Below the pieces are notes generated by a model, which saw nothing but the letters and a program-made list of their open reading frames with translations, did not search any database and had not been told where the DNA came from. From Thioalkalivibrio sp. ALJ3 (lineage in GTDB: Bacteria > Pseudomonadota > Gammaproteobacteria > Ectothiorhodospirales > Ectothiorhodospiraceae), in assembly GCF_000377205.1 (NCBI RefSeq), contig NZ_KB897906.1, forward strand, positions 30,272 to 94,271: DNA of 64,000 nt. The letters are read 5' to 3'. Below are positions 35,493 through 44,840 of this stretch, in pieces (the first letter of the stretch is position 1; every line of letters begins with the position of its first letter). Position numbers and translations under genes: made by a program.

Positions 35493-36495
35493 CAAGCAAG
35501 CAAGAAAGCTCGATGGTGCAGAGCGCGCCGCGGTGTTCATGATGAGTCTCGGCGAGGATGCCGCTGCCGAAGTCATGCGCCACATGGGGCCGAAAGAGGT
35601 GCAGAAGATCGGGACCGCCATGGCCTCGATGGACCGTATCTCGCGCGCCGATGTCGATTCCGCGCTGCATGAGTTCTCCACGCATGTGCAGGAACAGACG
35701 GCACTGGGCGTGGGTGCGGACGAATACGTGCGCAGCGTGCTGGAGAACGCACTGGGCGAAAAGGCCTCGGGGGTGATTGACCGGATCCTGCTCGGGCGAA
35801 ATTCCAAGGGGATCGATGCGCTCAAGTGGCTGGATCCGCGGGCGATCGCCGACATGCTGCGCAACGAGCATCCGCAGATTGTCGCGATCGTGCTGTCGCA
35901 CCTGGATTCCGATCAGGCGTCGGACACGCTGCAATACCTGCCCTCGCGTGTGCAGACCGACATCGTCATGCGCATTGCAACCCTGGATGGCATCCAGCCG
36001 CAGGCATTGCAGGAGCTGGATGAAATCCTCGACCGCCAGTTGTCGGGCAATGCCGCGAGCAAGACCTCGATGCTGGGGGGCGTTCGCACAGCCGCCAACA
36101 TCATGAACTTGATGGAGAGCGCACGCGAGGCAGAGATCATGGAGTCCATCAAGGAGTCGGACTCGGATCTTGGTGGCCGCATCGAAGAAGAGATGTTCGT
36201 GTTCGAGAACCTGGTCGATATTGACGATCGCGGTATTCAGACGTTGCTGCGCGAGATCTCGACGGACTCCCTGGTGCTGGCGATGAAGGGAGCCGACGAG
36301 GACCTCAAGGACAAGATCTTCCGCAACATGTCCAAGCGTGCGGCCGAAATGCTGCGCGAGGATCTGGAAGCCAAGGGCCCGGTCCGCGTGAGCGAGGTCG
36401 AGGCGGCGCAGAAGGAAATCCTGGCGGTCGCCCGCCGCCTGGCCGAGAACGGCGAGATTGTGCTCGGCGGGCAGGGTAGCGAGGCGATGTTGTGA
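35482..36495 (+). CDS. fliG: Flagellar motor switch protein FliG
   Basis: This 337-residue C-ring protein contacts the stator and sets rotation direction. AAVFMMSLGEDAAAEV at the N-terminus, EHPQIVAIVLSHL in the middle domain with an EHPQ motif, and the charged C-terminal part (LKDKIFRNMSKRAAEML) are all present. ATG 35482 lies inside the end of fliF; a GTG two codons earlier is also possible. The stop overlaps the fliH GTG. Confidence 0.95.
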   Translation: MAADKQARKLDGAERAAVFMMSLGEDAAAEVMRHMGPKEVQKIGTAMASMDRISRADVDSALHEFSTHVQEQTALGVGADEYVRSVLENALGEKASGVIDRILLGRNSKGIDALKWLDPRAIADMLRNEHPQIVAIVLSHLDSDQASDTLQYLPSRVQTDIVMRIATLDGIQPQALQELDEILDRQLSGNAASKTSMLGGVRTAANIMNLMESAREAEIMESIKESDSDLGGRIEEEMFVFENLVDIDDRGIQTLLREISTDSLVLAMKGADEDLKDKIFRNMSKRAAEMLREDLEAKGPVRVSEVEAAQKEILAVARRLAENGEIVLGGQGSEAML

Positions 36496-37196
36496 CCTCG
36501 GGTTCCGGCGCCCAAACGCGGGTGCATGACCCGGATGCGTCGGTATGGGAGCCACCGGAGATCGGTGAGGGCGGAGTGCGTCCGGCGCGGCGCCTGCCAA
36601 CGGCGGCCGAGATCGAGGCCATCGAGGACCAGGCGCGTCAGAATGGATTCGAGGCTGGCTACGCCGAAGGCCATGCGCTCGGAAAGCAGGAAGCCGAGAA
36701 GGCCGCACGAGCCAAGGCCGACAAACAGCTTCGCGAGACGGTGGCCAAGCTGGAGTCCCTTGGGCGTGGACTGATCGATCCCCTGGCCGAGGCGGCCGAT
36801 CAGCTGGAACCCGAACTCCTCGAATTGACCGTCGCGATCGCCCGCAAGGTGCTGGCGGCAGAACTAAAGACTCGCCCCGAGCTGATCGAGCAGGTCCTGC
36901 ACCGGGCGCTGGCGCAGCTACCCGGCCGGCATCAGGAAGTGCGGGTGCATGTTCACCCTGCGGATCGCGCCCTGCTCGAGGACTATGCCCAGGGGCTGGA
37001 TGCCGGGGTGCATTGGGTATCCGATACCAAGCTGGCGCGCGGTGGCTGCCGTGTAGAGGCGGGCGCGGCGCTGGTCGATGCCTCGCTGGAACATCGTCTG
37101 CAGCAGGCGGTCGAGGCGATCTGGGGCGAGCTGGAGGCCTCTGCGTCCGCCTCGCAACAACCGGAAGATGGTTCGGCACCGGGAGACGGGACGTGA
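36492..37196 (+). CDS. fliH: Flagellar export regulator FliH
   Basis: This 234-residue protein binds and inhibits the FliI ATPase and carries it to the export gate. A variable N-terminus is followed by a helix with GxxxG-like spacing ([20 protein letters not shown]), then the C-terminal FliI-binding domain ([13 protein letters not shown] to ARGGCRVE). GTG start in GTGA overlap with fliG. The stop overlaps the fliI GTG in the same way, so the three are translationally coupled. Confidence 0.92.
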   Translation: MTSGSGAQTRVHDPDASVWEPPEIGEGGVRPARRLPTAAEIEAIEDQARQNGFEAGYAEGHALGKQEAEKAARAKADKQLRETVAKLESLGRGLIDPLAEAADQLEPELLELTVAIARKVLAAELKTRPELIEQVLHRALAQLPGRHQEVRVHVHPADRALLEDYAQGLDAGVHWVSDTKLARGGCRVEAGAALVDASLEHRLQQAVEAIWGELEASASASQQPEDGSAPGDGT

Positions 37197-38569
37197 GCTC
37201 GCGGCTGGACACACTGCATCAGCGGGGACAGGAGCGGCTGGCCTCGGGCCTTCTGGAACGCCTGCAACAGTCACGTGGCCGGCTGGAACGGGTTCATCCC
37301 GTGCAGTCCGAGGGGCGGCTATCGCGCCTGACCGGCCTGACCTTCGAGGCCGAGGGGCTGCGTCTGCCGATGGGTGGGCGGGCGCTGATCCACGGCGAGA
37401 ACGGCGCGTCGGTCCCGGCGGAGGTGGTCGGATTCCAGAACGATCGCACCTTTCTGATGCCGGAGGAACTGGCCTCGGGCCTGACACCCGGTGCGCGCAT
37501 TGAGCCCCTCGATACCCAACGCGAGATCCCGGTCGGGGATGCGCTGCTCGGGCGGGTGATCGATGCCAATGGCCAGCCGCTGGATGGCAAGGGCCCTTTG
37601 CGCGCGCGTGACCACAGCCCGCTTTCGGGGCGCCCGATCAACCCGCTGCAGCGCGCGCCGGTGCGGGAACCGCTGGATGTCGGGATCCGGTCGATCAACG
37701 GGCTGCTTTGTGTTGGCCGGGGGCAGCGGCTTGGCCTGTTTGCCGGTTCCGGGGTCGGGAAGAGCGTTCTGCTCGGAATGATGACGCGCAATACCAACGC
37801 GGACGTGATCGTAGTCGGGTTGATCGGCGAGCGTGGGCGCGAAGTGAATGAATTCATCCACGAGATCCTGGACGAGGAGTCCCGCCAGCGGACTGTCGTA
37901 GTGGCCGTCCCGGCCGATCAGTCGCCGTTGCTTCGCCAGCATGGGGCCTGGGTAGCCACCACTGTGGCGGAATCGTTTCGGGACCGTGGACTGAATGTGC
38001 TTCTGCTGATGGATTCGCTCACGCGCTTTGCCCAGGGCGCGCGCGAGATCGCGATGGCGATTGGCGAACCGCCGGCGTCGAAAGGCTATGCCGCTTCGGT
38101 GTTTGCGCGCCTCCCGCAGCTCGTGGAGCGAGCGGGGAACGGAGATGTGGGCGGTGGTTCGATCACGGCGTTCTATACGGTGCTGGCCGAGGGGGATGAC
38201 CAGAATGACCCGATCGTGGATGCGGCGCGCGCGATCCTTGACGGGCACGTGGTCCTCTCGCGCGAGATCGCGGAAACCGGGCGCTATCCTGCGATCGACG
38301 TGTCGGCGTCGGTTTCGCGAGTGATGAGCGCGCTGATCACGTCCGAACACGAGCAGGCGGCCCGGCGTTTCCGTGATCTGGCCTCGACCTATATGCGAAA
38401 CCGCGACCTGATCGCCGTGGGTGCGTACCGCAAGGGGGCGGATCCGCACCTGGACGAAGCGGTGGCGATGCACGAGCGGCTGGAGGCGTACCTTGGGCAG
38501 GGTCGAGACGAGGCGATTGGGTTTGATCAGGCGCGTGATGAGCTGCTGGCGCTGACCGGAGCCGTGTGA
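37193..38569 (+). CDS. fliI: Flagellar export ATPase FliI
   Basis: This 458-residue ATPase energises export and is related to the F1 beta subunit. The Walker A motif is [17 protein letters not shown] near residue 182. [15 protein letters not shown] and [18 protein letters not shown] (Walker B) follow. The start is GTG 37193, behind GGGAGACGGGAC and overlapping fliH; the frame is open upstream but that part lies inside fliH. It is followed after one base by fliJ. Confidence 0.95.
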   Translation: MSSRLDTLHQRGQERLASGLLERLQQSRGRLERVHPVQSEGRLSRLTGLTFEAEGLRLPMGGRALIHGENGASVPAEVVGFQNDRTFLMPEELASGLTPGARIEPLDTQREIPVGDALLGRVIDANGQPLDGKGPLRARDHSPLSGRPINPLQRAPVREPLDVGIRSINGLLCVGRGQRLGLFAGSGVGKSVLLGMMTRNTNADVIVVGLIGERGREVNEFIHEILDEESRQRTVVVAVPADQSPLLRQHGAWVATTVAESFRDRGLNVLLLMDSLTRFAQGAREIAMAIGEPPASKGYAASVFARLPQLVERAGNGDVGGGSITAFYTVLAEGDDQNDPIVDAARAILDGHVVLSREIAETGRYPAIDVSASVSRVMSALITSEHEQAARRFRDLASTYMRNRDLIAVGAYRKGADPHLDEAVAMHERLEAYLGQGRDEAIGFDQARDELLALTGAV

Positions 38570-38570
38570 G

Positions 38571-39023
38571 GTGGATTCGCGTCGGCTGCAACGCCTTTTG
38601 CGACTGCGACGCATTGAGGAGAGCGAGGCGACCCGCCAGCTGGGCGCCCGGTTGCAGCAACTGGACGCGGTGGAGACCCAGCGGACCCAACTGGAGGGCT
38701 ATCAGCTGGAATACCTCCGCGCACCGTTGCCCGACGATACGAATCAACTCAAATGGCTTTCCGGGATGCGGGACAAGCTGCGGCACGCGCTGGAGCAACA
38801 GGACTTGCGTGCTCAGGCGGCTGGAGCTCAGGCCGAGCAGGCGCGGCAGGAGTGGCTCGAACGACATCGTGCCGTGATGTCCCTTGAGAAGCTCCTGGAA
38901 CGGCGAATCGCCGAACAGGAACGGGAAGCCGACCGCCGACGCCAGCATGAGCAGGACATGTGGGCAACGCGCCAGGTGCATGCCCGTACTCAGGACACCA
39001 ATGGCGACTGGCAAGGTTCTTGA
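38571..39023 (+). CDS. fliJ: Flagellar export chaperone FliJ
   Basis: This 150-residue, almost wholly helical protein is predicted to form an antiparallel coiled coil, rich in Q, E and R. It starts MDSRRLQRLLRLRRIEE, close to the usual FliJ opening. FliJ sits in the FliI ring and helps substrate transfer to FlhA. GTG start directly after fliI. Confidence 0.88.
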   Translation: MDSRRLQRLLRLRRIEESEATRQLGARLQQLDAVETQRTQLEGYQLEYLRAPLPDDTNQLKWLSGMRDKLRHALEQQDLRAQAAGAQAEQARQEWLERHRAVMSLEKLLERRIAEQEREADRRRQHEQDMWATRQVHARTQDTNGDWQGS

Positions 39024-39087
39024 ATGGGAATGATCGGGAATGCCCAACGGGGCATGTGACTCGGGCGATGAATCAGAGGACCCAGGA

Positions 39088-40167
39088 ATGATCGCAACAA
39101 ATAGTTCCAGCCAGGGGATGATGCCTCTGCTTCAGCTTTTGGGAGGAGCTGGCGACCTCAAGGATCTTCATGCGCTTGAGGGTCTGGAAGGCCTTAAGGA
39201 CCTCAAGACCGCCGACGGCAAAGGTTTCCTCGATATCCTCCGGCCCCAGCTTGAGGCGCTTCTTGCCGATCTTGGCGTGGGCGAGGATGAGCTCGAGGGG
39301 CTGGATCTGGAAGCGATGCTGGCGCGGCTTCAGGCCATGGTGGACGAGGAGAAACTTGCCGCCGCGGATAATCCGGGCGGCAAGGAATTGCCGCTGGCGG
39401 CCCTGATGAAGGCCGCTGATGATCGGGCCGGCATGGGCGGAAAGGGGACAGATGGACGTGAGGCTGGCGGCAGCGCCCGCGACATCAAGCCGCTGCCCGC
39501 TGCGGTTATGCGCCTGTTCCTCGAGTCCAGCCAGAATGGGACGGGCGCGGGCACTGACCTGCTCGGCTCGAACAGCCGGCTTTCACGCGAAAATGTGCTG
39601 GATCTGCTCGCGCAATGGATGGCCCAGGGGTCAGACCCGCATCGAGCTCAGGCACGTGCGGCCGAGCCTCTGGCCGGTATTCTGCCAGCGCATGCCCAGG
39701 CCGCGGAAGGCAGCGAAGGCACACGCAACCCGGTTCGCCTCGACCTCACACGCCTGCTGCAGCCCGGGGGTGAACGCGAACTGACCGATCAGATTCGCAT
39801 GCTGGCGCGCGCGCAGGGTGGCCGCACCGAAATCAAGCTGCATCCGCCGCAACTGGGGACGCTGGATGTTCGCGTGAACGTGGATGGCGATCGCGCGACG
39901 GTTCAATTTATCAGCGCCAACCCGGTGACACGCGAAGTGCTGGAGGCCGCGATGCCTCGGTTGCGCGAGAGTCTTGCGCAAAGTGGCCTGACGCTTGAGG
40001 ACGCCACGGTTTCGGATCAGGCGGACGAAGAGCGTGAGGGACAGCAGACGCTGGCGGACGGAACGATACTGCCTGAAGACGAAGCCGATGGGCTTGAGCC
40101 AGACGACGAGCAGGGTGCGGACAGCACGCTCTCGATCCTGAGTCGCCGGCTCGATCTGTTCGCTTGA
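39088..40167 (+). CDS. fliK: Flagellar hook-length control protein FliK
   Basis: This 359-residue exported ruler protein measures the hook and flips FlhB specificity. The N-terminal two thirds are variable and rich in G, L and acidic residues. The C-terminal domain carries the family core, GGRTEIKLHPPQLGTLDVRV and then VQFISANPVTREVLEAAMPRLRE. ATG 39088 with upstream GAGGA is preferred; ATG 39040 in the same frame is possible. A second FliK-like gene lies at 60581. Confidence 0.88.
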   Translation: MIATNSSSQGMMPLLQLLGGAGDLKDLHALEGLEGLKDLKTADGKGFLDILRPQLEALLADLGVGEDELEGLDLEAMLARLQAMVDEEKLAAADNPGGKELPLAALMKAADDRAGMGGKGTDGREAGGSARDIKPLPAAVMRLFLESSQNGTGAGTDLLGSNSRLSRENVLDLLAQWMAQGSDPHRAQARAAEPLAGILPAHAQAAEGSEGTRNPVRLDLTRLLQPGGERELTDQIRMLARAQGGRTEIKLHPPQLGTLDVRVNVDGDRATVQFISANPVTREVLEAAMPRLRESLAQSGLTLEDATVSDQADEEREGQQTLADGTILPEDEADGLEPDDEQGADSTLSILSRRLDLFA

Positions 40168-40357
40168 TGGTTCGACGGCCGGGGCTGCGAGGCCCTGGCC
40201 TTTGCCCGCAATCTCCCCGTATTGCCCCGCCAAGATCCCGTCTTCCACTCCGTGGTGGGCGGCTGAATCTTGACGATTCTCGACCTTGCCCCCCGTCTCG
40301 CATCCCCCGATGCCTTGATCGGGTTCCGTAACTTGCGGAAATAACGACTAAAATGGA

Positions 40358-40376
40358 CATTGGCACTGGCTTTGCT
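40358..40376 (+). promoter_or_regulatory. Sigma-54 promoter of fliL operon
   Basis: TTGGCACTGGCTTTGCT has GG (40362-40363) and GC (40374-40375) with ten bases between and near-consensus flanks. It lies about 75 bases before fliL and could drive fliL through flhA. Confidence 0.88.
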
Positions 40377-40449
40377 ACTGGTTCAGTCAATAGCCAGAGC
40401 GGTCCAGTGTGTTCAGTATGGTCGCAGGTACGAATGTCGAGGGCGGAAA

Positions 40450-40959
40450 ATGGCGGATAAGGAAGTCGAACTGAGTGAAGAAGACACCGGGGACACCGAG
40501 GACACCGGAGGAAAGGGCAAGAAAGGACGCCTCCTGCTGGTGGTACTGCTGGTGCTGGTGTTCGTGGGAGCGGGGGGCGCTGCCGCGTGGTTCTTCCTGG
40601 CCGACAGCGGGGAGGCGGACGAAACGGCCGAAGACCGCCCCGCGCAGCGCCATTACCACGGTCTCGCGCCCATGACCGTGAACATCGAAGCGCCCGGGCG
40701 CATCCGTTACCTGCGGGTAGAGCTGAGCGTCGTGACGACCGACCCCGAGGTGGTCAGTGCGGTCGAACGGCATGCGCCGGCGATTCGCAATGATGTACTG
40801 GGTCTGCTCGCGGAAAAGCATTACGACGAACTCAATACCCGCAGGGGCAAGGAGTCTCTCGCCGACGAGTTGCGCGAGGTGATTGCGTCCATTCTCCAGC
40901 AGCGTGACGCCCCGCATGATGTCGAAGCGGTGCGTTTCAACGAACTGGTCATGCAGTAG
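40450..40959 (+). CDS. fliL: Flagellar basal-body-associated protein FliL
   Basis: This 169-residue inner-membrane protein surrounds the stator and supports torque. A charged cytoplasmic tail of about 30 residues (EEDTGDTEDTGGKGKKGR) precedes one membrane segment (LLLVVLLVLVFVGAGGAAAWFFL). The periplasmic domain begins HGLAPMTVNIE and includes RYLRVELSVVTTD. ATG 40450 follows GAGGGCGGAAA. Confidence 0.92.
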   Translation: MADKEVELSEEDTGDTEDTGGKGKKGRLLLVVLLVLVFVGAGGAAAWFFLADSGEADETAEDRPAQRHYHGLAPMTVNIEAPGRIRYLRVELSVVTTDPEVVSAVERHAPAIRNDVLGLLAEKHYDELNTRRGKESLADELREVIASILQQRDAPHDVEAVRFNELVMQ

Positions 40960-40967
40960 GCACAACC

Positions 40968-41942
40968 ATGGCGCAGACCGACATTCTCAGCCAGGACGAG
41001 ATCGACGCCCTCCTGCATGGCGTCGATGACGGTGATATCGAGACCGAAGATCCGTTTCCGAATGACGGGCAGGCGCGGGAATTCAACTTCGCCACGCAGG
41101 ATCGGATCGTCCGTGGGCGCATGCCCACGCTGGAGATGATCAACGAGCGCTTTGCGCGCCATCTACGGGTTCGACTGTTCAATCTGCTGCGCCGCTCCGC
41201 CGAGATCTCGGTGGTCGGGACACGCATCTCGAAGTTCTCGGAGTACATGCACTCCCTGTTTGTCCCCACCAGCCTGAACCTGGTGCGCGCGCATCCGTTG
41301 CACGGGACTGGTCTGTTCGTGTTTGACCCGAAGCTGGTGTTCATCCTGGTCGACAATTTCTTTGGCGGGGATGGTCGTTATTACACCCGCATCGAGGGCC
41401 GTGACTTCACGCCGATGGAGATGCGGGTGGTCCACGGAATCCTCGAAGGCGCATTCGAGGACATGGTGAAGGCCTGGCAGCCGGTCATGGATCTGCGTTT
41501 CGAGTTTCTGAACTCGGAGGTCAACCCGCAGTTCGCCAACATCGTGTCCCCGACCGAGATTGTGGTGATCAGCGAGTTTCACATCGAGCTCGATGGTGGT
41601 GGAGGCAATCTGCACTTCACCCTGCCGTATTCGATGATCGAGCCCATCCGTGAGCAGCTGGATACCGGGCTGCAATCGGACCGTTCGGATGTGGATCAGC
41701 GCTGGATGAAGGCGCTGGAAGAAGAAATTCAGGACGCGGAAGTCGAGGTGAGCTCGATCCTGACCGAGACCGAGGTAACCGTGCAGGAACTGCTCGACAT
41801 TCAGCCGGGCGACATCATTCCGATCGACCTCCCTGAGGTTGTGACATTAAAAGTCGAAGACATCCCATTGTTTCGAGGGAAGTTTGGCGTATCCGATGGC
41901 CTGAATGCGATCCAGGTGACGGACCGCATCATCAAGCGATAG
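40968..41942 (+). CDS. fliM: Flagellar motor switch protein FliM
   Basis: This 324-residue C-ring protein binds phosphorylated CheY through its N-terminal peptide ILSQDEIDALLHGV. The middle domain follows (MPTLEMINERFARHLRVRLFNLLRRSAEI), and the C-terminal FliN-like domain runs from about residue 245. All family parts are present and the length is normal. It is nine bases after fliL. Confidence 0.95.
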   Translation: MAQTDILSQDEIDALLHGVDDGDIETEDPFPNDGQAREFNFATQDRIVRGRMPTLEMINERFARHLRVRLFNLLRRSAEISVVGTRISKFSEYMHSLFVPTSLNLVRAHPLHGTGLFVFDPKLVFILVDNFFGGDGRYYTRIEGRDFTPMEMRVVHGILEGAFEDMVKAWQPVMDLRFEFLNSEVNPQFANIVSPTEIVVISEFHIELDGGGGNLHFTLPYSMIEPIREQLDTGLQSDRSDVDQRWMKALEEEIQDAEVEVSSILTETEVTVQELLDIQPGDIIPIDLPEVVTLKVEDIPLFRGKFGVSDGLNAIQVTDRIIKR

Positions 41943-41954
41943 AGGGCTGCACCC

Positions 41955-42566
41955 ATGGCAGACACCGACGACCACAAGAAAGACGACGAGAATCAGGCCT
42001 CCGAGGAGGAGGGCGATGTGACGACCGAGACGACCGAGCAAGCCGAGTCGAGTGAAGCCGAAGACGATCAGGACGCCCTGGCGGATGAGTGGGCCGCGGC
42101 GCTGGCCGAGCAGAAGGATACCGATGGCGAGCCGGCGGCTGATCCGGACGAGCTGCTGAACGAGGCTCAAGGCAGCAGCGGTGCAGGTGAGTCGGCCGAT
42201 GCATTGATGGGCGCCGAGAAGAGGGAGCGCAGGCACAAGCCCGACCCCGATGCAGAACCCCTGAAACCGGAGGAGCTGGCGGCATCGGCGGGGATGTCGG
42301 CCGAGGACATCAACCTGCAGATGGTGCTGGATGTACCGGTCACCATCTCGATGGAGATCGGTCGCAGCCGGATTCCGATCCGCAATCTGCTGCAACTGAA
42401 TCAGGGGTCGGTGGTGGAGCTGGACCGGCTCGCGGGGGAGCCGCTGGACGTGCTGGTCAATGGAACACTGATCGCGCATGGAGAGGTGGTCGTGGTCAAT
42501 GAAAAATTCGGCATACGGCTGACCGACGTGATCAGCCCAAGTGAACGTATCCGAAAGCTCAAGTAA
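41955..42566 (+). CDS. fliN: Flagellar motor switch protein FliN
   Basis: This 203-residue protein has the SpoA/FliN domain at its C-terminus: [20 protein letters not shown], then [20 protein letters not shown] and [14 protein letters not shown]. The first ~110 residues are acidic and low in complexity, longer than in E. coli (137 residues in total) but like those of Pseudomonas. It builds the lower C-ring with FliM. Confidence 0.93.
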   Translation: MADTDDHKKDDENQASEEEGDVTTETTEQAESSEAEDDQDALADEWAAALAEQKDTDGEPAADPDELLNEAQGSSGAGESADALMGAEKRERRHKPDPDAEPLKPEELAASAGMSAEDINLQMVLDVPVTISMEIGRSRIPIRNLLQLNQGSVVELDRLAGEPLDVLVNGTLIAHGEVVVVNEKFGIRLTDVISPSERIRKLK

Positions 42567-42569
42567 CTG

Positions 42570-43013
42570 ATGAAACAGCATTTTTCGCATTGGCTGGCAG
42601 TCTTTGGACTGGCCGGCACAGGGGGGCTCTGGCCTGCGCTCGCGCTTGCCGAGGAATCGGGAGGCGGGATTTCGGCTGCCGCTCACCTGACGCAAATGAT
42701 TGGCGGCCTGGTCATTGTGATCATTGCCATCGTGGTTCTGGGCTGGATCCTGCGTCGTACACAGGGGGGCTTGAGCCGGGGTTCGCAGGCTATAGAACTG
42801 GTGGCCGTGCGCTCGGTGGGCACGCGCGAGCGCCTGATGCTGGTCCAGGTTGGGGAGGAGCAGGTGTTGATCGGTGTGGCGCCCTCCGGCATGCGGACCC
42901 TGCATACCATGCGCGAGCCGGTGGCTGTCGAAGAGGCCAGCACGGCAGACTTTTCCAGCGCACTTCGCCGGGCCGTCTCGGGACGGCGCGAGACGGGAGG
43001 GGAGCGGTCGTGA
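42570..43013 (+). CDS. fliO: Flagellar export apparatus protein FliO
   Basis: This 147-residue protein has an N-terminal signal-like segment ([20 protein letters not shown]), one membrane segment near residues 48-65 ([18 protein letters not shown]) and a cytoplasmic SpoA-like tail with [21 protein letters not shown]. FliO assists assembly of the FliP ring. Its stop overlaps the fliP start. Confidence 0.9.
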   Translation: MKQHFSHWLAVFGLAGTGGLWPALALAEESGGGISAAAHLTQMIGGLVIVIIAIVVLGWILRRTQGGLSRGSQAIELVAVRSVGTRERLMLVQVGEEQVLIGVAPSGMRTLHTMREPVAVEEASTADFSSALRRAVSGRRETGGERS

Positions 43014-43780
43014 TGGCGGGCGGGCTCAGGCACCTGCCACGCGCCTTTCTGGCGCTGGCGCTTTTGCTGCTCCCGGGCCTGGCCTGGGGCCAGTTTGGCG
43101 GTGAGGGGATCGAAGCGCTGACGGTGACTTCCGACGGCGACGGGGGCGAGACCTACTCCGTCACCCTGCAGATCCTGCTGCTGATGACGCTGCTGACGCT
43201 GTTGCCGGCGGCGCTGATCATGATGACGGCCTTTACCCGCATCCTCGTCGTGCTGGCGATCCTGCGCCAGGGGTTGGGGACGACGCAGACCCCGTCGAAC
43301 CAGATTCTCATTGGCCTGGCGTTCTTTCTCACGCTGTTCGTGATGGCCCCGGTATTCGACGAGATCTACGAGACGGCGGTCGTCCCGTACATGAACGAGG
43401 AGATGGGGACCGAAGAGGTCCTGCAGGCGGGTGTGCAGCCGCTTCGCGAATTTATGCTCGCGCACACCCGCGAAAGTGACATCCGCATGTTTGCCGAGAT
43501 CAACGGAATCGACGGCTTCGAGGACGCCGACGACATCCCGTTGCGCCTGCTGGTGCCGGCCTTCGTGACCAGCGAGCTGAAGACAGCCTTCCAGATCGGG
43601 TTCCTGATCCTGATTCCGTTTCTGATTATCGACCTGGTGGTGGCCTCGGTCCTGATGTCGATGGGTATGGTCATGCTGTCGCCGCTGATCATCTCGCTGC
43701 CCTTCAAGGTGATGCTTTTCGTTCTCGTCGATGGCTGGGCCCTGATGATGAACACGCTCGCCACCAGCTTTTTTGTCTAG
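43013..43780 (+). CDS. fliP: Flagellar export gate protein FliP
   Basis: This 255-residue gate protein has a cleavable signal ([16 protein letters not shown]). Its membrane helices include [21 protein letters not shown] and a C-terminal pair. [20 protein letters not shown] and [20 protein letters not shown] are family signatures. ATG 43013 overlaps the fliO stop (ATGA); GTG 43010 is also possible. It forms the core gate with FliQ and FliR. Confidence 0.94.
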   Translation: MAGGLRHLPRAFLALALLLLPGLAWGQFGGEGIEALTVTSDGDGGETYSVTLQILLLMTLLTLLPAALIMMTAFTRILVVLAILRQGLGTTQTPSNQILIGLAFFLTLFVMAPVFDEIYETAVVPYMNEEMGTEEVLQAGVQPLREFMLAHTRESDIRMFAEINGIDGFEDADDIPLRLLVPAFVTSELKTAFQIGFLILIPFLIIDLVVASVLMSMGMVMLSPLIISLPFKVMLFVLVDGWALMMNTLATSFFV

Positions 43781-43789
43781 GGAGAAACG

Positions 43790-44059
43790 ATGACACCCGA
43801 AATGGTGGTCGATGTCGGGCGCGAGACGCTCACCGTGGTGGTCCTGCTGGCCGCGCCGCCGCTGCTGACGGCCCTGGCCGTGGGCCTGGCGATCGGGATG
43901 CTGCAGGCCGCGACGCAGATCCAGGAGATGACGCTGTCCTTCATCCCCAAGCTGCTGGCGATGTTCGCGGCCTTGCTGGTGGCCGGGCACTGGATGCTTG
44001 CGCTGATCATCGAATACACCGAGCGGCTATATGACGCCGCGCCGGGGATGGTGGGGTAG
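43790..44059 (+). CDS. fliQ: Flagellar export gate protein FliQ
   Basis: This 89-residue protein has two membrane helices (VVLLAAPPLLTALAVGLAIG and MFAALLVAGHWMLALI) joined by the conserved TQIQEMTLSFIPK. Normal family length. GGGAGAAACG precedes ATG. Confidence 0.95.
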   Translation: MTPEMVVDVGRETLTVVVLLAAPPLLTALAVGLAIGMLQAATQIQEMTLSFIPKLLAMFAALLVAGHWMLALIIEYTERLYDAAPGMVG

Positions 44060-44065
44060 GCAGCC

Positions 44066-44839
44066 GTGAACCTCGCCATGGAGCAGATCCTCGTGTGGGT
44101 GGGAGCGGTCATGTGGCCGTTTGCCCGCATTGGGGCGATGCTCCTGGTGATGCCCATTTTTGGCGGTGATCAACTGACGGCGACCGTGCGCATCCTGTTT
44201 GCCCTGGTACTGGCGATCTTCGTGGCCATGCAGGGACCGGCACTTCCGGCGGTGGACCCGATCAGCATCGAGGGGGTGGTGGTCACAGTGCACCAGATCC
44301 TGATTGGGCTGGTGATGGGTTTCATCCTGCAGATGGTGTTCTCCGCGCTGACGCAGGCCGGCGAGGTGATCGCACTGTCGATGGGCCTTGGTTTTGCCTC
44401 GATTGTGGATCCGGCGCAGGGGGTTCAGGTGCCGGTGGTGTCCACGATCTTCGTAATCATGTCCACGCTGATTTTTCTGGCGATGAACGGGCACCTGATC
44501 GCGCTGGAGCTGCTGCTGACCAGCTTCGAGACGTTGCCGGTGGCGCCGTCGGGGCTGGACGCGGAGGCCCTGGCCTCTCTCCTGGCCTTTGGCAGCGCGA
44601 TGTTCCAGGGCGCTGTTCTGGTCGCGATCCCGGCGGTTGCCTCGCTGTTGCTGGTCAACCTCTCGATGGGCGTGATCACGCGTGCCTCGCCGCAGCTGAA
44701 CATCTTCGCGGTGGGTTTCCCGATGATGATCCTGATGGGCTTCATCCTGCTGCTGCTGACCATGCCCGGTCTGCCGGAGCGGCTCGGGGATCTGATGTTC
44801 GACGGTTTTGGCCTGATGCAAGCGATGCTGGGGTTCTAG
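44066..44839 (+). CDS. fliR: Flagellar export gate protein FliR
   Basis: This 257-residue protein has about six membrane helices. FARIGAMLLVMPIFGG at the N-terminus, GEVIALSMGLGFASIVDP in the middle and RASPQLNIFAVGFP near residue 212 are family marks. GTG start six bases after fliQ. flhB starts two bases after its stop. Confidence 0.94.
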   Translation: MNLAMEQILVWVGAVMWPFARIGAMLLVMPIFGGDQLTATVRILFALVLAIFVAMQGPALPAVDPISIEGVVVTVHQILIGLVMGFILQMVFSALTQAGEVIALSMGLGFASIVDPAQGVQVPVVSTIFVIMSTLIFLAMNGHLIALELLLTSFETLPVAPSGLDAEALASLLAFGSAMFQGAVLVAIPAVASLLLVNLSMGVITRASPQLNIFAVGFPMMILMGFILLLLTMPGLPERLGDLMFDGFGLMQAMLGF

Positions 44840-44840
44840 A

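Noticed and set aside
33777-35864. A 695-residue open frame on the minus strand across fliF and fliG
   Set aside because: It is antisense to two clear flagellar genes and has His/Arg-rich shadow composition.
44027-44821. A 264-residue minus-strand frame opposite fliR
   Set aside because: It is His/Gln/Arg-rich shadow of the membrane protein gene; fliR has the family motifs.
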